This document shows, piece after piece, positions 10,939-18,791 of a DNA stretch of 20,757 bases. The stretch is from Oscillospiraceae bacterium (GTDB lineage Bacteria > Bacillota > Clostridia > Oscillospirales > Oscillospiraceae). Both the position numbers and the translations under genes were made by a program. The notes beneath the pieces are model-generated. The model was not told where the DNA came from. It made no database searches and saw only the letters and a program-made list of their open reading frames with translations. The stretch covers positions 1 to 20,757 of the forward strand of contig CACXHI010000182.1 of assembly GCA_902767395.1 (NCBI GenBank), in the 5' to 3' direction. The stretch's first letter is position 1; each line of letters begins with the position of its first letter.

Positions 10939-12204
10939 CCCGCGCTCTCCCTTGATCCGTTCCCAATACGCCTTGCACGCCTGCTCGAACTTGTTGTCGC
11001 CCGCCTCGTAGTAGGTCGTGCCGACGAGGCAGTCGGGCAGGTATTGCTGGCGCACCCAGTGGCCGGGGAAGCTGTGGGGATAGAGATAGCCCTGCTCGCG
11101 TTCGAAGCCCGCGCCGTCGGCGTGAACGTTTTGCAGCTCCCGGGGGATCGGCCCGGCCTTGCCCTGCTTCACGTCGCGCATGGCGCGGTCAATGGCCGTG
11201 ACGACGGAATTCGACTTCGGCGCGGTGGCGAGCAGGATTACGGCCTCGGCCAGCGGCAGCCTTCCCTCGGGCAGACCGAGCTGGAGCGCCGCGTCCACGC
11301 AGGCCTTGACGATGGGGACCGCCTGCGGGTAGGCCAGCCCGATGTCCTCGCTGGCGGAGCAGAGAATCCGGCGGCAGGCACCCGGCAGGTCGCCGGCCTC
11401 CAAAAGCCGCGCCAGATAGTGCAGGGCGGCGTCCGGGTCGGAGCCGCGCAGGGACTTCATCAGGGCCGAAACAGAGTCGAAGTGGTTGTCCCCCTCGCGG
11501 TCATAGTGCATGGAGGACTTCTGACTCACCGCCTCGGCGTCGGCGAGGGTGATGCGCACCGTGCCGTCCTGCGCGGCGCAGGCGGTGAACAAAACCTCCA
11601 CGGCGTTGATGGCCTTGCGCACGTCTCCGCCGCAGGCGGTGGCAATGTGGGTCAGGGCGGCCTCGTCGGCCTCGACCGTGACGCCGAGCTTGCGTTCCAT
11701 ATAGGTCATGGCCCGATCCACGGCCTGCCGGACGGCGGCGGGGGTCAGGGACTTGAATTCAAAAATCGTCGAACGGCTCAAAATCGCGTTGAAAACGTAG
11801 AAATAGGGGTTCTCCGTCGTGGAGGCGATCAGGGTGATCTTGCCGTTCTCGATGTGCTCCAAAAGCGTCTGCTGCTGTTTCTTGTTGAAGGACTGAATCT
11901 CGTCGAGATAGAGCAGAACGCCGTTGGGCGCGAGCATGGTGTCGAGCTGTGAGACAATGCCCTTGATATCCGCCGTGGAGGCGGTGGTGGCGTTGAGCTT
12001 AAAGAGCTTGCGGTTGGTCTTCTCCGCAATGACGTTGGCCACGGTGGTCTTGCCCGTCCCGGACGGGCCGTAGAAGATCAGGTTCGGCACCGTGCCGGAT
12101 TCGATGATCCGGCGTAAAATGGCGCCCTCGCCCAAGATGTGATCCTGCCCGTAGACCTCCGATAATTCCCGCGGCCGCAGCTCGTCCGCAAGGGGCTGGT
12201 ACAT
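10933..12204 (-). CDS. rarA: Replication-associated recombination protein A (AAA+ ATPase)
   Basis: RarA/MgsA, a relative of clamp-loader ATPases that acts at stalled replication forks. The product is 423 aa. Visible motifs are LADELRPRELSEVYGQDHILG at the N-terminus, Walker A GPSGTGKTT (46-54), Walker B LLYLDEIQ (Asp101, Glu102), sensor 1 STTENP, and the C-terminal signature HYDREGDNHFD...SLRGSDPDAALHYLARLLEAG. The end contains YLYPHSFPGHWVRQQYLPD, also typical. GGAGGG lies 7 nt before the ATG. It is transcribed divergently from nth, with both promoters in the 139-nt gap. DUF951 follows on the same strand. Confidence 0.95.
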   Translation of the reverse strand: MYQPLADELRPRELSEVYGQDHILGEGAILRRIIESGTVPNLIFYGPSGTGKTTVANVIAEKTNRKLFKLNATTASTADIKGIVSQLDTMLAPNGVLLYLDEIQSFNKKQQQTLLEHIENGKITLIASTTENPYFYVFNAILSRSTIFEFKSLTPAAVRQAVDRAMTYMERKLGVTVEADEAALTHIATACGGDVRKAINAVEVLFTACAAQDGTVRITLADAEAVSQKSSMHYDREGDNHFDSVSALMKSLRGSDPDAALHYLARLLEAGDLPGACRRILCSASEDIGLAYPQAVPIVKACVDAALQLGLPEGRLPLAEAVILLATAPKSNSVVTAIDRAMRDVKQGKAGPIPRELQNVHADGAGFEREQGYLYPHSFPGHWVRQQYLPDCLVGTTYYEAGDNKFEQACKAYWERIKGERGE

Positions 12205-12235
12205 AGTGGTTCCCTCCAGATCGGTGTTTACCGGT

Positions 12236-12244
12236 ATTATACCA
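12236..12244 (-). promoter_or_regulatory. Extended -10 promoter of rarA
   Basis: On the minus strand the sequence TGGTATAAT combines a perfect -10 with the TGn extension. No good -35 is seen, which extended -10 promoters can tolerate. It ends about 30 nt before the rarA start. Confidence 0.6.
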
Positions 12245-12245
12245 C

Positions 12246-12267
12246 AACTTTCCCCGCAGGGAAAGTT
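12246..12267. repeat. Inverted repeat between the rarA and nth promoters
   Basis: AACTTTCCC (12246-12254) and GGGAAAGTT (12259-12267) form a perfect 9-bp dyad around CGCA. It lies directly upstream of the rarA -10 and 5 nt before the nth -35, so it could be an operator for both divergent genes. It could also be a weak plus-strand terminator, since a T6 run lies somewhat further on. Confidence 0.5.
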
Positions 12268-12272
12268 CTTTG

Positions 12273-12301
12273 TTGCGTTTTTTGAAAACTTGAATTATAA
12301 T
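12273..12301 (+). promoter_or_regulatory. Promoter of nth
   Basis: -35 TTGCGT (12273-12278), a 17-nt spacer, and a perfect -10 TATAAT (12296-12301), ending 42 nt before the nth start. The -35 is weak. Confidence 0.55.
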
Positions 12302-12343
12302 AGTAAGAACGGCACAAAGATTATTCGCTTAGGATGGAACGAC

Positions 12344-12994
12344 ATGGATAAAATAGAAAGCGCGCGACGTATCATAGAAGCGCTGAAGGCGGATTACCCC
12401 GAGGCGGTCTGCGCCCTGCACAGCCGGAAGGACTATGAATTGATGATTGCCGTGCGGCTCTCGGCCCAATGTACCGACGAGCGCGTGAATTTGATTACCC
12501 CCGCGCTGTTTGCGCGGTTCCCGTCGCTGGAGGCCTTTGCGCAGGCCGACGTGGCGGAGGTGGAGGCAATGGTGCATTCCTGCGGCTTCTACCGACACAA
12601 GGCGCGGGATATCGTGCTGGCCTGTCAAATGCTGCTGTCTGACTACGGCGGACGGGTCCCGGACACGATGGAGGCGCTTTTGAAGCTCCCCGGCGTGGGC
12701 CGGAAAACCGCAAATCTTCTGCTGGGCGACCTCTACGGCGTTCCCGGCTCCGTGGTCTGCGACACGCACTGCATCCGCATCTGCGGCAAGCTCGGTCTGA
12801 CCGACGGGACGAAGGACCCGGAAAAATGCGAGATCCAGCTCCGCGCCGTTCTGCCGCCCGAGGAAAGCGCCGACTTCTGCCACCGGATCGTCCTGCACGG
12901 GCGGGCCGTCTGCACGGCGCGCAAGCCGGCCTGCGAACGCTGCTCGCTTGCGCCGTTCTGTCATTTCTTTTTGCAAAAGGAGGGTTCCCAATGA
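12344..12994 (+). CDS. nth: Endonuclease III
   Basis: A DNA glycosylase/AP lyase for oxidised pyrimidines in base excision repair. The product is 216 aa. The helix-hairpin-helix is LLKLPGVGRKTANLLLG with catalytic Lys121; the catalytic Asp140 is in VCDTHCIRI. The iron-sulfur cluster loop is C-x6-C-x2-C-x5-C (Cys190, 197, 200, 206). The ATG at 12344 (MDKIESARRI) is chosen over upstream in-frame codons because those run through the promoter, and AGGATGG precedes it at a suitable distance. Its TGA overlaps the next gene's ATG (ATGA), indicating coupled translation. It heads the nth-to-E2-like gene group. Confidence 0.95.
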   Translation: MDKIESARRIIEALKADYPEAVCALHSRKDYELMIAVRLSAQCTDERVNLITPALFARFPSLEAFAQADVAEVEAMVHSCGFYRHKARDIVLACQMLLSDYGGRVPDTMEALLKLPGVGRKTANLLLGDLYGVPGSVVCDTHCIRICGKLGLTDGTKDPEKCEIQLRAVLPPEESADFCHRIVLHGRAVCTARKPACERCSLAPFCHFFLQKEGSQ

Positions 12995-13434
12995 AACCCC
13001 AATCTGATCTGTGCGGGCGCAGCCTGCTGAAAACCGCGGGGACGCTGATGACGGTCTTCGGGGCGCTGGGCGTGGTTCTCTATCTGCTGGCGCTGGCGGG
13101 GATTGCGGCGCTGCGCGCCGCCACCGGCGGCGTCTTCTCCGCAAGCGACGACGTGATCGGCATGAGCCTGCTGTTCGCCGGGGCCGTCGCGGAGCTGATC
13201 GCCGGGATTCTCAGCCTCCGCGCCGCCAAAACCCCCGCCCGGGCGGGGAAGGCCCTCTCCGTCTTGGGCGGCCTGACCCTGCTGCTGGCGCTGGCCGGAA
13301 TGGGCCATATCGCCCTGCGGACCGGCGCGACCCCGTGGTGGGAGTCGGCGCTGGGCCTGCTTCTGTGCGTGGTGGTTCCGTGCGCCGATCTCTACGCCGT
13401 GTACAAGCTGAAAGCGGACCGTCGTGCGGTGTAA
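12991..13434 (+). CDS. Small integral membrane protein of unknown function
   Basis: A 147-aa product with four predicted membrane helices, roughly residues 15-40, 52-72, 86-104 and 112-130, separated by short basic loops (LRAAKTPARAGKA, YKLKADRR). I do not recognise a family or catalytic motif. AAAAGGAGGG stands 7 nt before the ATG, and the start overlaps the nth stop codon, so translation is coupled. The gene downstream is the glycosyltransferase-CsaB fusion, which may mean a role in envelope assembly, but that is only context. The composition matches its neighbours. Confidence 0.75.
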   Translation: MKPQSDLCGRSLLKTAGTLMTVFGALGVVLYLLALAGIAALRAATGGVFSASDDVIGMSLLFAGAVAELIAGILSLRAAKTPARAGKALSVLGGLTLLLALAGMGHIALRTGATPWWESALGLLLCVVVPCADLYAVYKLKADRRAV

Positions 13435-13466
13435 CCTTGAAATTATGACAGCGAGGAGGGATCAGA

Positions 13467-15692
13467 ATGAAGGTTCTCCACATGATCTCCGGCGGCGAGC
13501 TGGGCGGGGCGAAGATCCACGTCCACACCCTGCTTTCCGGCCTGTGCAAAACTGAGGAAGTGCTTCTGGTCTGCTTCATCGAGGGCTCCTTTGCCGAAGA
13601 GGCAAAGGCGCTGGGCATTCCCACGCTGGTGCTGCACGGCGCCGTTCCCCGCGTGGTGCGCACACTGGCGCGGCTCATCCGGGAGCGCGGCTTCGAGCTG
13701 CTGCACTGTCACGGCTCCCGGGCCAATCTGATCGGAAGCCTGCTCAAGCGCAGGGTCGGCCTGCCGGTGGTTTCCACCGTCCACAGCGACTACCGCCGGG
13801 ACTACAAAACCCGCCCGCTGGCCGGGCTGACCTACGGCAGCATCAACAAGCTCGCCCTGCGGCAGATGGACTTCTGGATCGGGGTCTCCCCCGCCCTTGT
13901 GGACCGGCTTCACGAACGCGGCTTCGATCCCAACCGTACCTTTGTGATTCCCAACGGCATCGACTTCACCCTCGGCGCGCCGGCGCGGGAGCGGGCGGAC
14001 GTTCTCCGCTCGCTGGGCATCGAGCCGCAGCCGAATCTGACGGTGTTCGGCTGCGCCGCCCGCATCGACACGGACAAGGACGTGCGGACGCTGATTCGCG
14101 CCTTTGCCCGCACCGTGGCGGTCTGTCCCGGCGCGCGCCTGCTCATTGCGGGCGACGGCTCGCAGCGGAAACGCATGGAGGCGCTGGCGGCGGAGCTCTG
14201 CCCCGCCGGAACGGTGGCCTTCGCCGGGTGGATCACAGATACCAAGAGCTTTTTTACGTCGCTGGACGTGAATGTTTTGGCCTCGCTCTCCGAGAGCTTT
14301 CCCTACGCCCTGCCCGAGGGCGCGGTTTGCCGCTGCGCGACGGTGGCCGCCCGGCTGGGCAATCTGCCGAACCCGGTGGAGCATGAGGTCAACGGCCTGC
14401 TCTTTCCCCCACGCGATCAGGAGGCGCTGGCGGACTATATGATCCGGCTGGCACAGAATCCGGCGCTGATCCGGCTCTATGCCGACCGCCTCTATGAGAA
14501 GGCAATGCGCGACGATTCCGTGGAGGCGACGCTGGCACGGCAGAAGGAAATTTATCAGACTGTGCTCCGCCGCACGGAGCGCTCCGCGTCCCGCAAGCGG
14601 GACGGCGTGCTGATCTGCGGGGCCTACGGCAAGGGCAACTCCGGCGACGACGCGATTCTCACCGCCATTGCTGCGGCCCTGCGCGCCCGCGACCCGGATC
14701 TGCCGGTCTACGCGACCTCCCGCGCCCCCGCCCAGACGGCGCGCGATATTGCCGTGGGCAGCGTCTATGCCTTCTGCCCGTGGCGGCTCCACCGCCTGAT
14801 GCGCCGCACGGCCCTCTATCTCTCGGGCGGCGGCAGTCTGATTCAGGACGCAACCTCCAGCCGCTCGCTTTGGTACTATCTGCACTCGCTCCGGGCCGCC
14901 AAGCGCCGGGGCAATCGGGTGATGATGTTCGGCTGCGGCATCGGTCCCGTCCGCCGTCCGGTCAATCGCGCTCTGGCGGCCCGGGAGATTCAGCGCAGCG
15001 TGGATCGCATCAGCCTGCGGGATCACACCTCCCTGCTGGAGCTGGAGTCTCTGGGCGTGACCGGGATTCCCACCCGGGTCACGGCCGATCTGGCCTTTCT
15101 GGTTCCGCCTGCCGACCCCGTGGCGGTGGAGGCGCTCTGCGCCGTCCACGGCATCGCGCCGACGGACCGGCTGCTGATTCTGGCCCCCCGCCCGTGGGAG
15201 GGCATGAGCCACCGCGCCGAGGCCTTTGCCGAGGCCGCCTGCTACGCCGCGCAGCGCTGGGCCTGCAAGCCGGTGCTGCTGGCAATGGAGCCGGGCACGG
15301 ATCGGGGCATCTGCCGGAAAACCGCGGCGCTGGCCGCCGAGCGCGGGGTAAGCTGCCCGGTCTGGGAGGCGGATCGGAACGTCGGCGTGGTGGTGGGCCT
15401 GATCCGCAGGGCGGACGCGGTGCTGGCGATGCGGCTGCACGCGCTGATCTTCGCCGCCTCGCAGGGCACGCGCTATGCGGGCGTGGCCTATGACCCCAAG
15501 GTGTCCGGTTTTATGGACTACATGGGTCAGAGCCTGTGCTGCGGCCTGCCGAACGCGGACGCGAACCGCTTGAAGGCCCTTTTGGACGGTCTGCTCACCG
15601 CCGAAGGCGGCGATGCGGCGGCACAGCGGCTCCGCGCGCTGGCAAATGAGAATTTCGAGCTGGCCTTCGCCCTGCTCGAGGATAAGCATTGA
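13467..15692 (+). CDS. csaB: Glycosyltransferase family 4 - polysaccharide pyruvyl transferase (CsaB) fusion
   Basis: A 741-aa two-domain enzyme. Residues 1 to about 370 form a GT-B glycosyltransferase of the GT4 type: MKVLHMISGGELGGAKIH, TVHSDYRRDYKTRP, the nucleotide-site region AGDGSQRKRM, and the E-x7-E motif ESFPYALPE. From about residue 379 a polysaccharide pyruvyl transferase domain follows: GVLICGAYGKGNSGDDAIL, YLSGGGSLIQD, SRSLWYYL, and MRLHALIFA near the end. CsaB adds ketal-linked pyruvate to secondary cell-wall polysaccharide, the ligand for SLH-domain proteins in Bacillus. The fusion suggests that one protein adds a sugar and then pyruvylates it. GAGGAGGG precedes the ATG. The gene symbol refers only to the C-terminal domain. 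No SLH protein or other polysaccharide gene is in view. Confidence 0.9.
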   Translation: MKVLHMISGGELGGAKIHVHTLLSGLCKTEEVLLVCFIEGSFAEEAKALGIPTLVLHGAVPRVVRTLARLIRERGFELLHCHGSRANLIGSLLKRRVGLPVVSTVHSDYRRDYKTRPLAGLTYGSINKLALRQMDFWIGVSPALVDRLHERGFDPNRTFVIPNGIDFTLGAPARERADVLRSLGIEPQPNLTVFGCAARIDTDKDVRTLIRAFARTVAVCPGARLLIAGDGSQRKRMEALAAELCPAGTVAFAGWITDTKSFFTSLDVNVLASLSESFPYALPEGAVCRCATVAARLGNLPNPVEHEVNGLLFPPRDQEALADYMIRLAQNPALIRLYADRLYEKAMRDDSVEATLARQKEIYQTVLRRTERSASRKRDGVLICGAYGKGNSGDDAILTAIAAALRARDPDLPVYATSRAPAQTARDIAVGSVYAFCPWRLHRLMRRTALYLSGGGSLIQDATSSRSLWYYLHSLRAAKRRGNRVMMFGCGIGPVRRPVNRALAAREIQRSVDRISLRDHTSLLELESLGVTGIPTRVTADLAFLVPPADPVAVEALCAVHGIAPTDRLLILAPRPWEGMSHRAEAFAEAACYAAQRWACKPVLLAMEPGTDRGICRKTAALAAERGVSCPVWEADRNVGVVVGLIRRADAVLAMRLHALIFAASQGTRYAGVAYDPKVSGFMDYMGQSLCCGLPNADANRLKALLDGLLTAEGGDAAAQRLRALANENFELAFALLEDKH

Positions 15693-15715
15693 AAAAGAAA
15701 CAGGAAGTGAAAGAG

Positions 15716-17146
15716 ATGAAATCAAATCCCATTGCTTATACGGCCGGCAACCGGAATCCGGGCGTTTGGATCTCTGCGGTGCTGGCGCTGACGGCGCTGG
15801 TCGGCTTTGCCGACGCGACGTTCGCGATCACTGCGAACGGTCTGCACGGTTGGATGCTCTGGATTCGGGGCATCCTTCCCATGCTGGCGGCCCTGTATTT
15901 CGTCTGGCAGCTCCTTGCCAACGGCAAGGACCGCGTCTACCGCCTGACGCTTCCGTTCTGGGCGCTGCTTCTGGGCCGCGTCTGGATCGGTTGGGGCTAT
16001 TTGCCGTGGTACATGGCCCTGCTTTTGACCTTTGCCGCCCTGTCGCTGGCCTATCTGATGCGCGCCGCTCTGACCGCAACCCTTCGCGCCCGCTGGCTGA
16101 TTGCCCTGCTGGCGCTGGCCGTCGGCGCGTGGCTGATCTGGATGGAGGCGCCGAAGCTTCAATCGCCGATTGCGTCCGCGCCTTCTTGGATGGAGGTGTT
16201 GCCCGAGCTTCTGCTGCTGGCGGCTTATCTCCCGCTCTGCCTCGCCCTGCGCCGCGTGGACGACGGCAAGTATCACCCCACCTGGGGCGACCGTTTCGAC
16301 GGGCGGCGCGTCCGCAGTCTCAGCCCGATCTCCGTGGTCGGGACCTACATCATGCCCGAGCGGAATCAGGCCAACATCTTTTTCAACGACCGGCTGGAAA
16401 TCACCGCGCTGGAGAAGTACGTCCGGGCCAAACGCGCTCAGGGCTTCGACCAGTTTGGCATGACCGAGGCCCTGCTGGCGGCCTACGTGCGCACGGTGTC
16501 CAAGTATCCCGGCCTGAACCGCTTCATCTCCGGCGAGCGCATCTACCAGCGCGGCGACGACATCCAGTTCTGCATGACGGTCAAGAAGGAAATGACCAAG
16601 GAATCCCCGGACACCGTAATCAAGGTGCATCTCAAGAAGGGTGATGGGATGGACGAGGTCTACCGCAAGTTCCATGCCGCCGTGGACGACGCGAAGAAGT
16701 CGATGGAGCTGGATTCCAGTCTCGACGGCACAATTGCTCTCTTCGGCCTGATCCCCGGCGTGCTGCTGAAATTTACGGTCTGGCTTTTGAAGCTGCTGGA
16801 CTATTTCGGCCTGCTGCCCCGGTTCATTCTGGAGGTCAGCCCCTTCCACGGCTCGATTTTCTTCACCTCGATGGGCTCGCTCGGCATTCCGGCGGTCTAC
16901 CATCACCTGTATAACTTCGGCAATCTGCCGCTCTTCCTCGCCTTCGGGCGGAAGGACCGCGTGAACGAAACGCTCGACGACGGCACCGTGGTCACAAGGA
17001 AGTACGTGGACTATACCTATAACGTGGACGAGCGCATCGTGGACGGCTTCTACTACGCCACGAGCATCAAGTACTTCCATAAGCTCCTGCTCCACCCCGA
17101 ACGGCTGGACGAGGCGGAGATGGAGGTCAACGAGGATATTCCGTAG
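15716..17146 (+). CDS. Membrane-anchored E2-like (2-oxoacid dehydrogenase acyltransferase) protein
   Basis: A 476-aa protein. Residues 1 to about 185 hold five or more membrane helices. From about residue 190 the sequence resembles the catalytic domain of 2-oxoacid dehydrogenase E2/chloramphenicol acetyltransferase enzymes: MTEALLAAYVRTVSKYPGLN, then FFTSMGSLGIPAVYHHLYNFGNLPLFLAFG, and DERIVDGFYYA at the active-site position. The usual motif is HRxxDG, but the His is Glu439 here while Asp443 and Gly444 remain, so ordinary acyl transfer is doubtful. No lipoyl or E1-binding domain is present, and no dehydrogenase genes are nearby. I prefer the ATG at 15716; a TTG at 15689, overlapping the csaB stop, is a real alternative. 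It follows csaB by 23 nt, suggesting an envelope role, possibly polysaccharide acylation. Confidence 0.75.
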   Translation: MKSNPIAYTAGNRNPGVWISAVLALTALVGFADATFAITANGLHGWMLWIRGILPMLAALYFVWQLLANGKDRVYRLTLPFWALLLGRVWIGWGYLPWYMALLLTFAALSLAYLMRAALTATLRARWLIALLALAVGAWLIWMEAPKLQSPIASAPSWMEVLPELLLLAAYLPLCLALRRVDDGKYHPTWGDRFDGRRVRSLSPISVVGTYIMPERNQANIFFNDRLEITALEKYVRAKRAQGFDQFGMTEALLAAYVRTVSKYPGLNRFISGERIYQRGDDIQFCMTVKKEMTKESPDTVIKVHLKKGDGMDEVYRKFHAAVDDAKKSMELDSSLDGTIALFGLIPGVLLKFTVWLLKLLDYFGLLPRFILEVSPFHGSIFFTSMGSLGIPAVYHHLYNFGNLPLFLAFGRKDRVNETLDDGTVVTRKYVDYTYNVDERIVDGFYYATSIKYFHKLLLHPERLDEAEMEVNEDIP

Positions 17147-17173
17147 CCGCAAGCGGCTGCCCGCAAAAAAAGC

Positions 17174-17202
17174 TTGTATTACCCACGCTTTTGCGGTATA
17201 GT
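17174..17202 (+). promoter_or_regulatory. Promoter of ddl
   Basis: -35 TTGTAT (17174-17179), a 17-nt spacer, and -10 TATAGT (17197-17202). The ddl ATG is 30 nt further on. The 27 nt between the E2-like gene and the -35 hold only a small GC-rich dyad with a 2-nt loop and no terminator. Confidence 0.6.
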
Positions 17203-17232
17203 AAAATAGATTTCCAATGTGAGGTAATTGCC

Positions 17233-18309
17233 ATGAAAAAACGCAACGTCTGTGTCCTGTTTGGCGGCGTGTCTCCCGAGCATGAGGTCTCTCTGCGCTC
17301 GGCGGAGTCGGTTCTGAACCATCTGGACCCGGAAAAATACAACCTCTATCCGGTTGGCATCACCAAGGAGGGCAACTGGATTCTCTTCGGCGGCAAGGAC
17401 TACTCCGAGCTGCCCACCGGCTCATGGCGCGACCATCCCGGCAACCGCACCGCCGCCATCTCCCCCATCCGGGGACAGGGGCTGCTCTCGTTTGAGGGCG
17501 ACTACGTGGTGCGCGAGCGGATTGACGTGGTCTTCCCCGTCCTCCACGGCGAGAACGGCGAGGACGGCTCCGTGCAGGGCCTGCTTCAGCTTGCGGGCAT
17601 CCCCTTCGTGGGCTGTCACGTCGCGGCCTCCGCCGCCTGTATGGACAAGTGCCTGACCAAGCTGATCGCCGGCATGACCGGCATCCGGCAGGCGGATTGG
17701 GAGCTGGTCACCCGCGAGCAGCTTCGCACCCACCCCGAGGAGGCGCTGGACCGTGTGGAGTCCCGCTTCTCCTATCCCGTGTTTGTCAAGCCGGCCGGAA
17801 CCGGCTCCTCCGTCGGCGTGAGCAAGGCCAGAGGCCGCGAGGCCCTGCTGGCGGCGCTGGAAAACGCCGTCCGCTTCGACCGCAAGATCTTGGTGGAGGA
17901 ATTCATCCGCGGCCGCGAGGTCGAGGTGGCGGTTCTGGGCAACGAGACCCCCGCAGCCTCCGTCTGCGGCGAGATCGACGCCGGCGCGGAATTTTACGAT
18001 TATGAGACGAAATATCTGACCGATACCTCCACCCTCTATATCCCCGCCCGCATTTCCGAGCAGGCGTCGGAGGAGGTGCGGCAGGCCGCCGTCCGGGTCT
18101 ATCAGGCCATGGGCTGCTCGGGTCTGGCCCGCGTGGACTTCTTCGTGGGCTTCGACGACGAGCGGGTGGTGTTCAACGAGATCAACACGCTGCCCGGCTT
18201 CACCTCCATTTCCATGTATCCCAAGCTCTTTGAGGCCAGCGGCATTCCCTATTCCGAGCTGCTGGACCGGCTCATCGCACTGGCGCTGGAGGCCCGCTAT
18301 GGCGCGTGA
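17233..18309 (+). CDS. ddl: D-alanine--D-alanine ligase
   Basis: ATP-dependent cytoplasmic ligase making D-Ala-D-Ala for peptidoglycan. The product is 358 aa, of normal length for the longer Ddl forms. The N-terminal motif is LFGGVSPEHEVSL. PVLHGENGEDGSVQGLLQLAGIPFVG follows, then the ATP-grasp domain (PVFVKPAGTGSSVGVSK, ILVEEFIRGREVEVAVLG) and metal ligands in FNEINTLPGFTSISMYP. The omega-loop motif EFYDYETKY carries the Tyr typical of D-Ala-D-Ala ligases, so this is not a VanA-type D-Ala-D-Lac ligase. GAGGTAA precedes the ATG. The 3' end overlaps the DUF1934 gene by 11 nt. Confidence 0.96.
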   Translation: MKKRNVCVLFGGVSPEHEVSLRSAESVLNHLDPEKYNLYPVGITKEGNWILFGGKDYSELPTGSWRDHPGNRTAAISPIRGQGLLSFEGDYVVRERIDVVFPVLHGENGEDGSVQGLLQLAGIPFVGCHVAASAACMDKCLTKLIAGMTGIRQADWELVTREQLRTHPEEALDRVESRFSYPVFVKPAGTGSSVGVSKARGREALLAALENAVRFDRKILVEEFIRGREVEVAVLGNETPAASVCGEIDAGAEFYDYETKYLTDTSTLYIPARISEQASEEVRQAAVRVYQAMGCSGLARVDFFVGFDDERVVFNEINTLPGFTSISMYPKLFEASGIPYSELLDRLIALALEARYGA

Positions 18310-18721
18310 TTTTCTGCTGGACGTCAAGGGCGTGCAGCGCTATCAGGATCAGGAGCCGGATGAGATCCTGCTTACCACCGAGGCGGAGCTGACCGGCGAG
18401 GGGGGCGTTCTGTTTCTGCGCTACGAGGAATCCGAGCTGACCGGCCTTGCCGGGACGGAGACCGTCTTCGAGCTGCGCCGGAATCAGGTCGTCCTCCGCC
18501 GGACGGGCCGGGTCACCAGTGAAATGATCTTCTCCCTCGGTCAAGTGCATGAGTCGCTCTACAACACCGGCGAGGGCGCGCTGCTGATCACGGTCCACAC
18601 CACGGCGATCGAGGACAAAATGACCCTCGCCGGCGGCAGCCTCCACGTGGCCTACGATATCACCGTCGAGGGCCTCGGTACGGGAAAAATCGACTATTGG
18701 CTGAACGTGCGGCCCAAGTAA
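18299..18721 (+). CDS. DUF1934 (YwiB-like) calycin-type protein
   Basis: A 140-aa protein of the DUF1934 family, predicted to be an all-beta barrel of the lipocalin/calycin kind. Recognisable stretches are MARDFLLDVKGVQ, LRYEESELTGLAGTETVFEL, MIFSLGQVHESLYNTGEG, LLITVHTTAIED and VAYDITVEGLGTGKIDYWLNVR. There is no signal peptide and no catalytic motif that I can name; the ligand and role are unknown. The ATG at 18299 has GGAGG 6 nt upstream, inside the ddl 3' end, and overlaps ddl by 11 nt, so the two are cotranslated. Frame continuity further upstream is an artefact of the ddl coding strand. Confidence 0.88.
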   Translation: MARDFLLDVKGVQRYQDQEPDEILLTTEAELTGEGGVLFLRYEESELTGLAGTETVFELRRNQVVLRRTGRVTSEMIFSLGQVHESLYNTGEGALLITVHTTAIEDKMTLAGGSLHVAYDITVEGLGTGKIDYWLNVRPK

Positions 18722-18740
18722 GGCGGAAAAACGACAGCGT

Positions 18741-18770
18741 TTGACCCGCCGCGCCCCCGGCGCATACAAT
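18741..18770 (+). promoter_or_regulatory. Promoter of the aspartate kinase gene
   Basis: -35 TTGACC (18741-18746), an 18-nt GC-rich spacer and -10 TACAAT (18765-18770). The leader is only about 15 nt, so there is no room for a lysine riboswitch. Confidence 0.6.
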
Positions 18771-18791
18771 AAGGCAGAAAGGAGTATGCCT

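Noticed and set aside
13443..15725. A 760-codon open frame on the minus strand opposite the GT-CsaB gene
   Set aside because: It is antisense to a clear two-domain enzyme, has composition typical of a high-GC shadow frame (rich in Arg, Gln, His, Gly, Ala), and has no recognisable motif.
15722..17152. Long minus-strand open frames opposite the E2-like, cca, PLP-enzyme and aspartate kinase genes
   Set aside because: These mirror plus-strand genes with recognised families and arise from GC-rich third codon positions.
17233..18309. VanA-like D-Ala-D-Lac ligase
   Set aside because: The omega loop reads EFYDYETKY, the D-Ala-D-Ala type, and no vanH or vanX neighbour is present.
18722..18791. Lysine riboswitch before aspartate kinase
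   Set aside because: The gap is only 70 nt and holds a promoter close to the start codon; an L box needs well over 150 nt.
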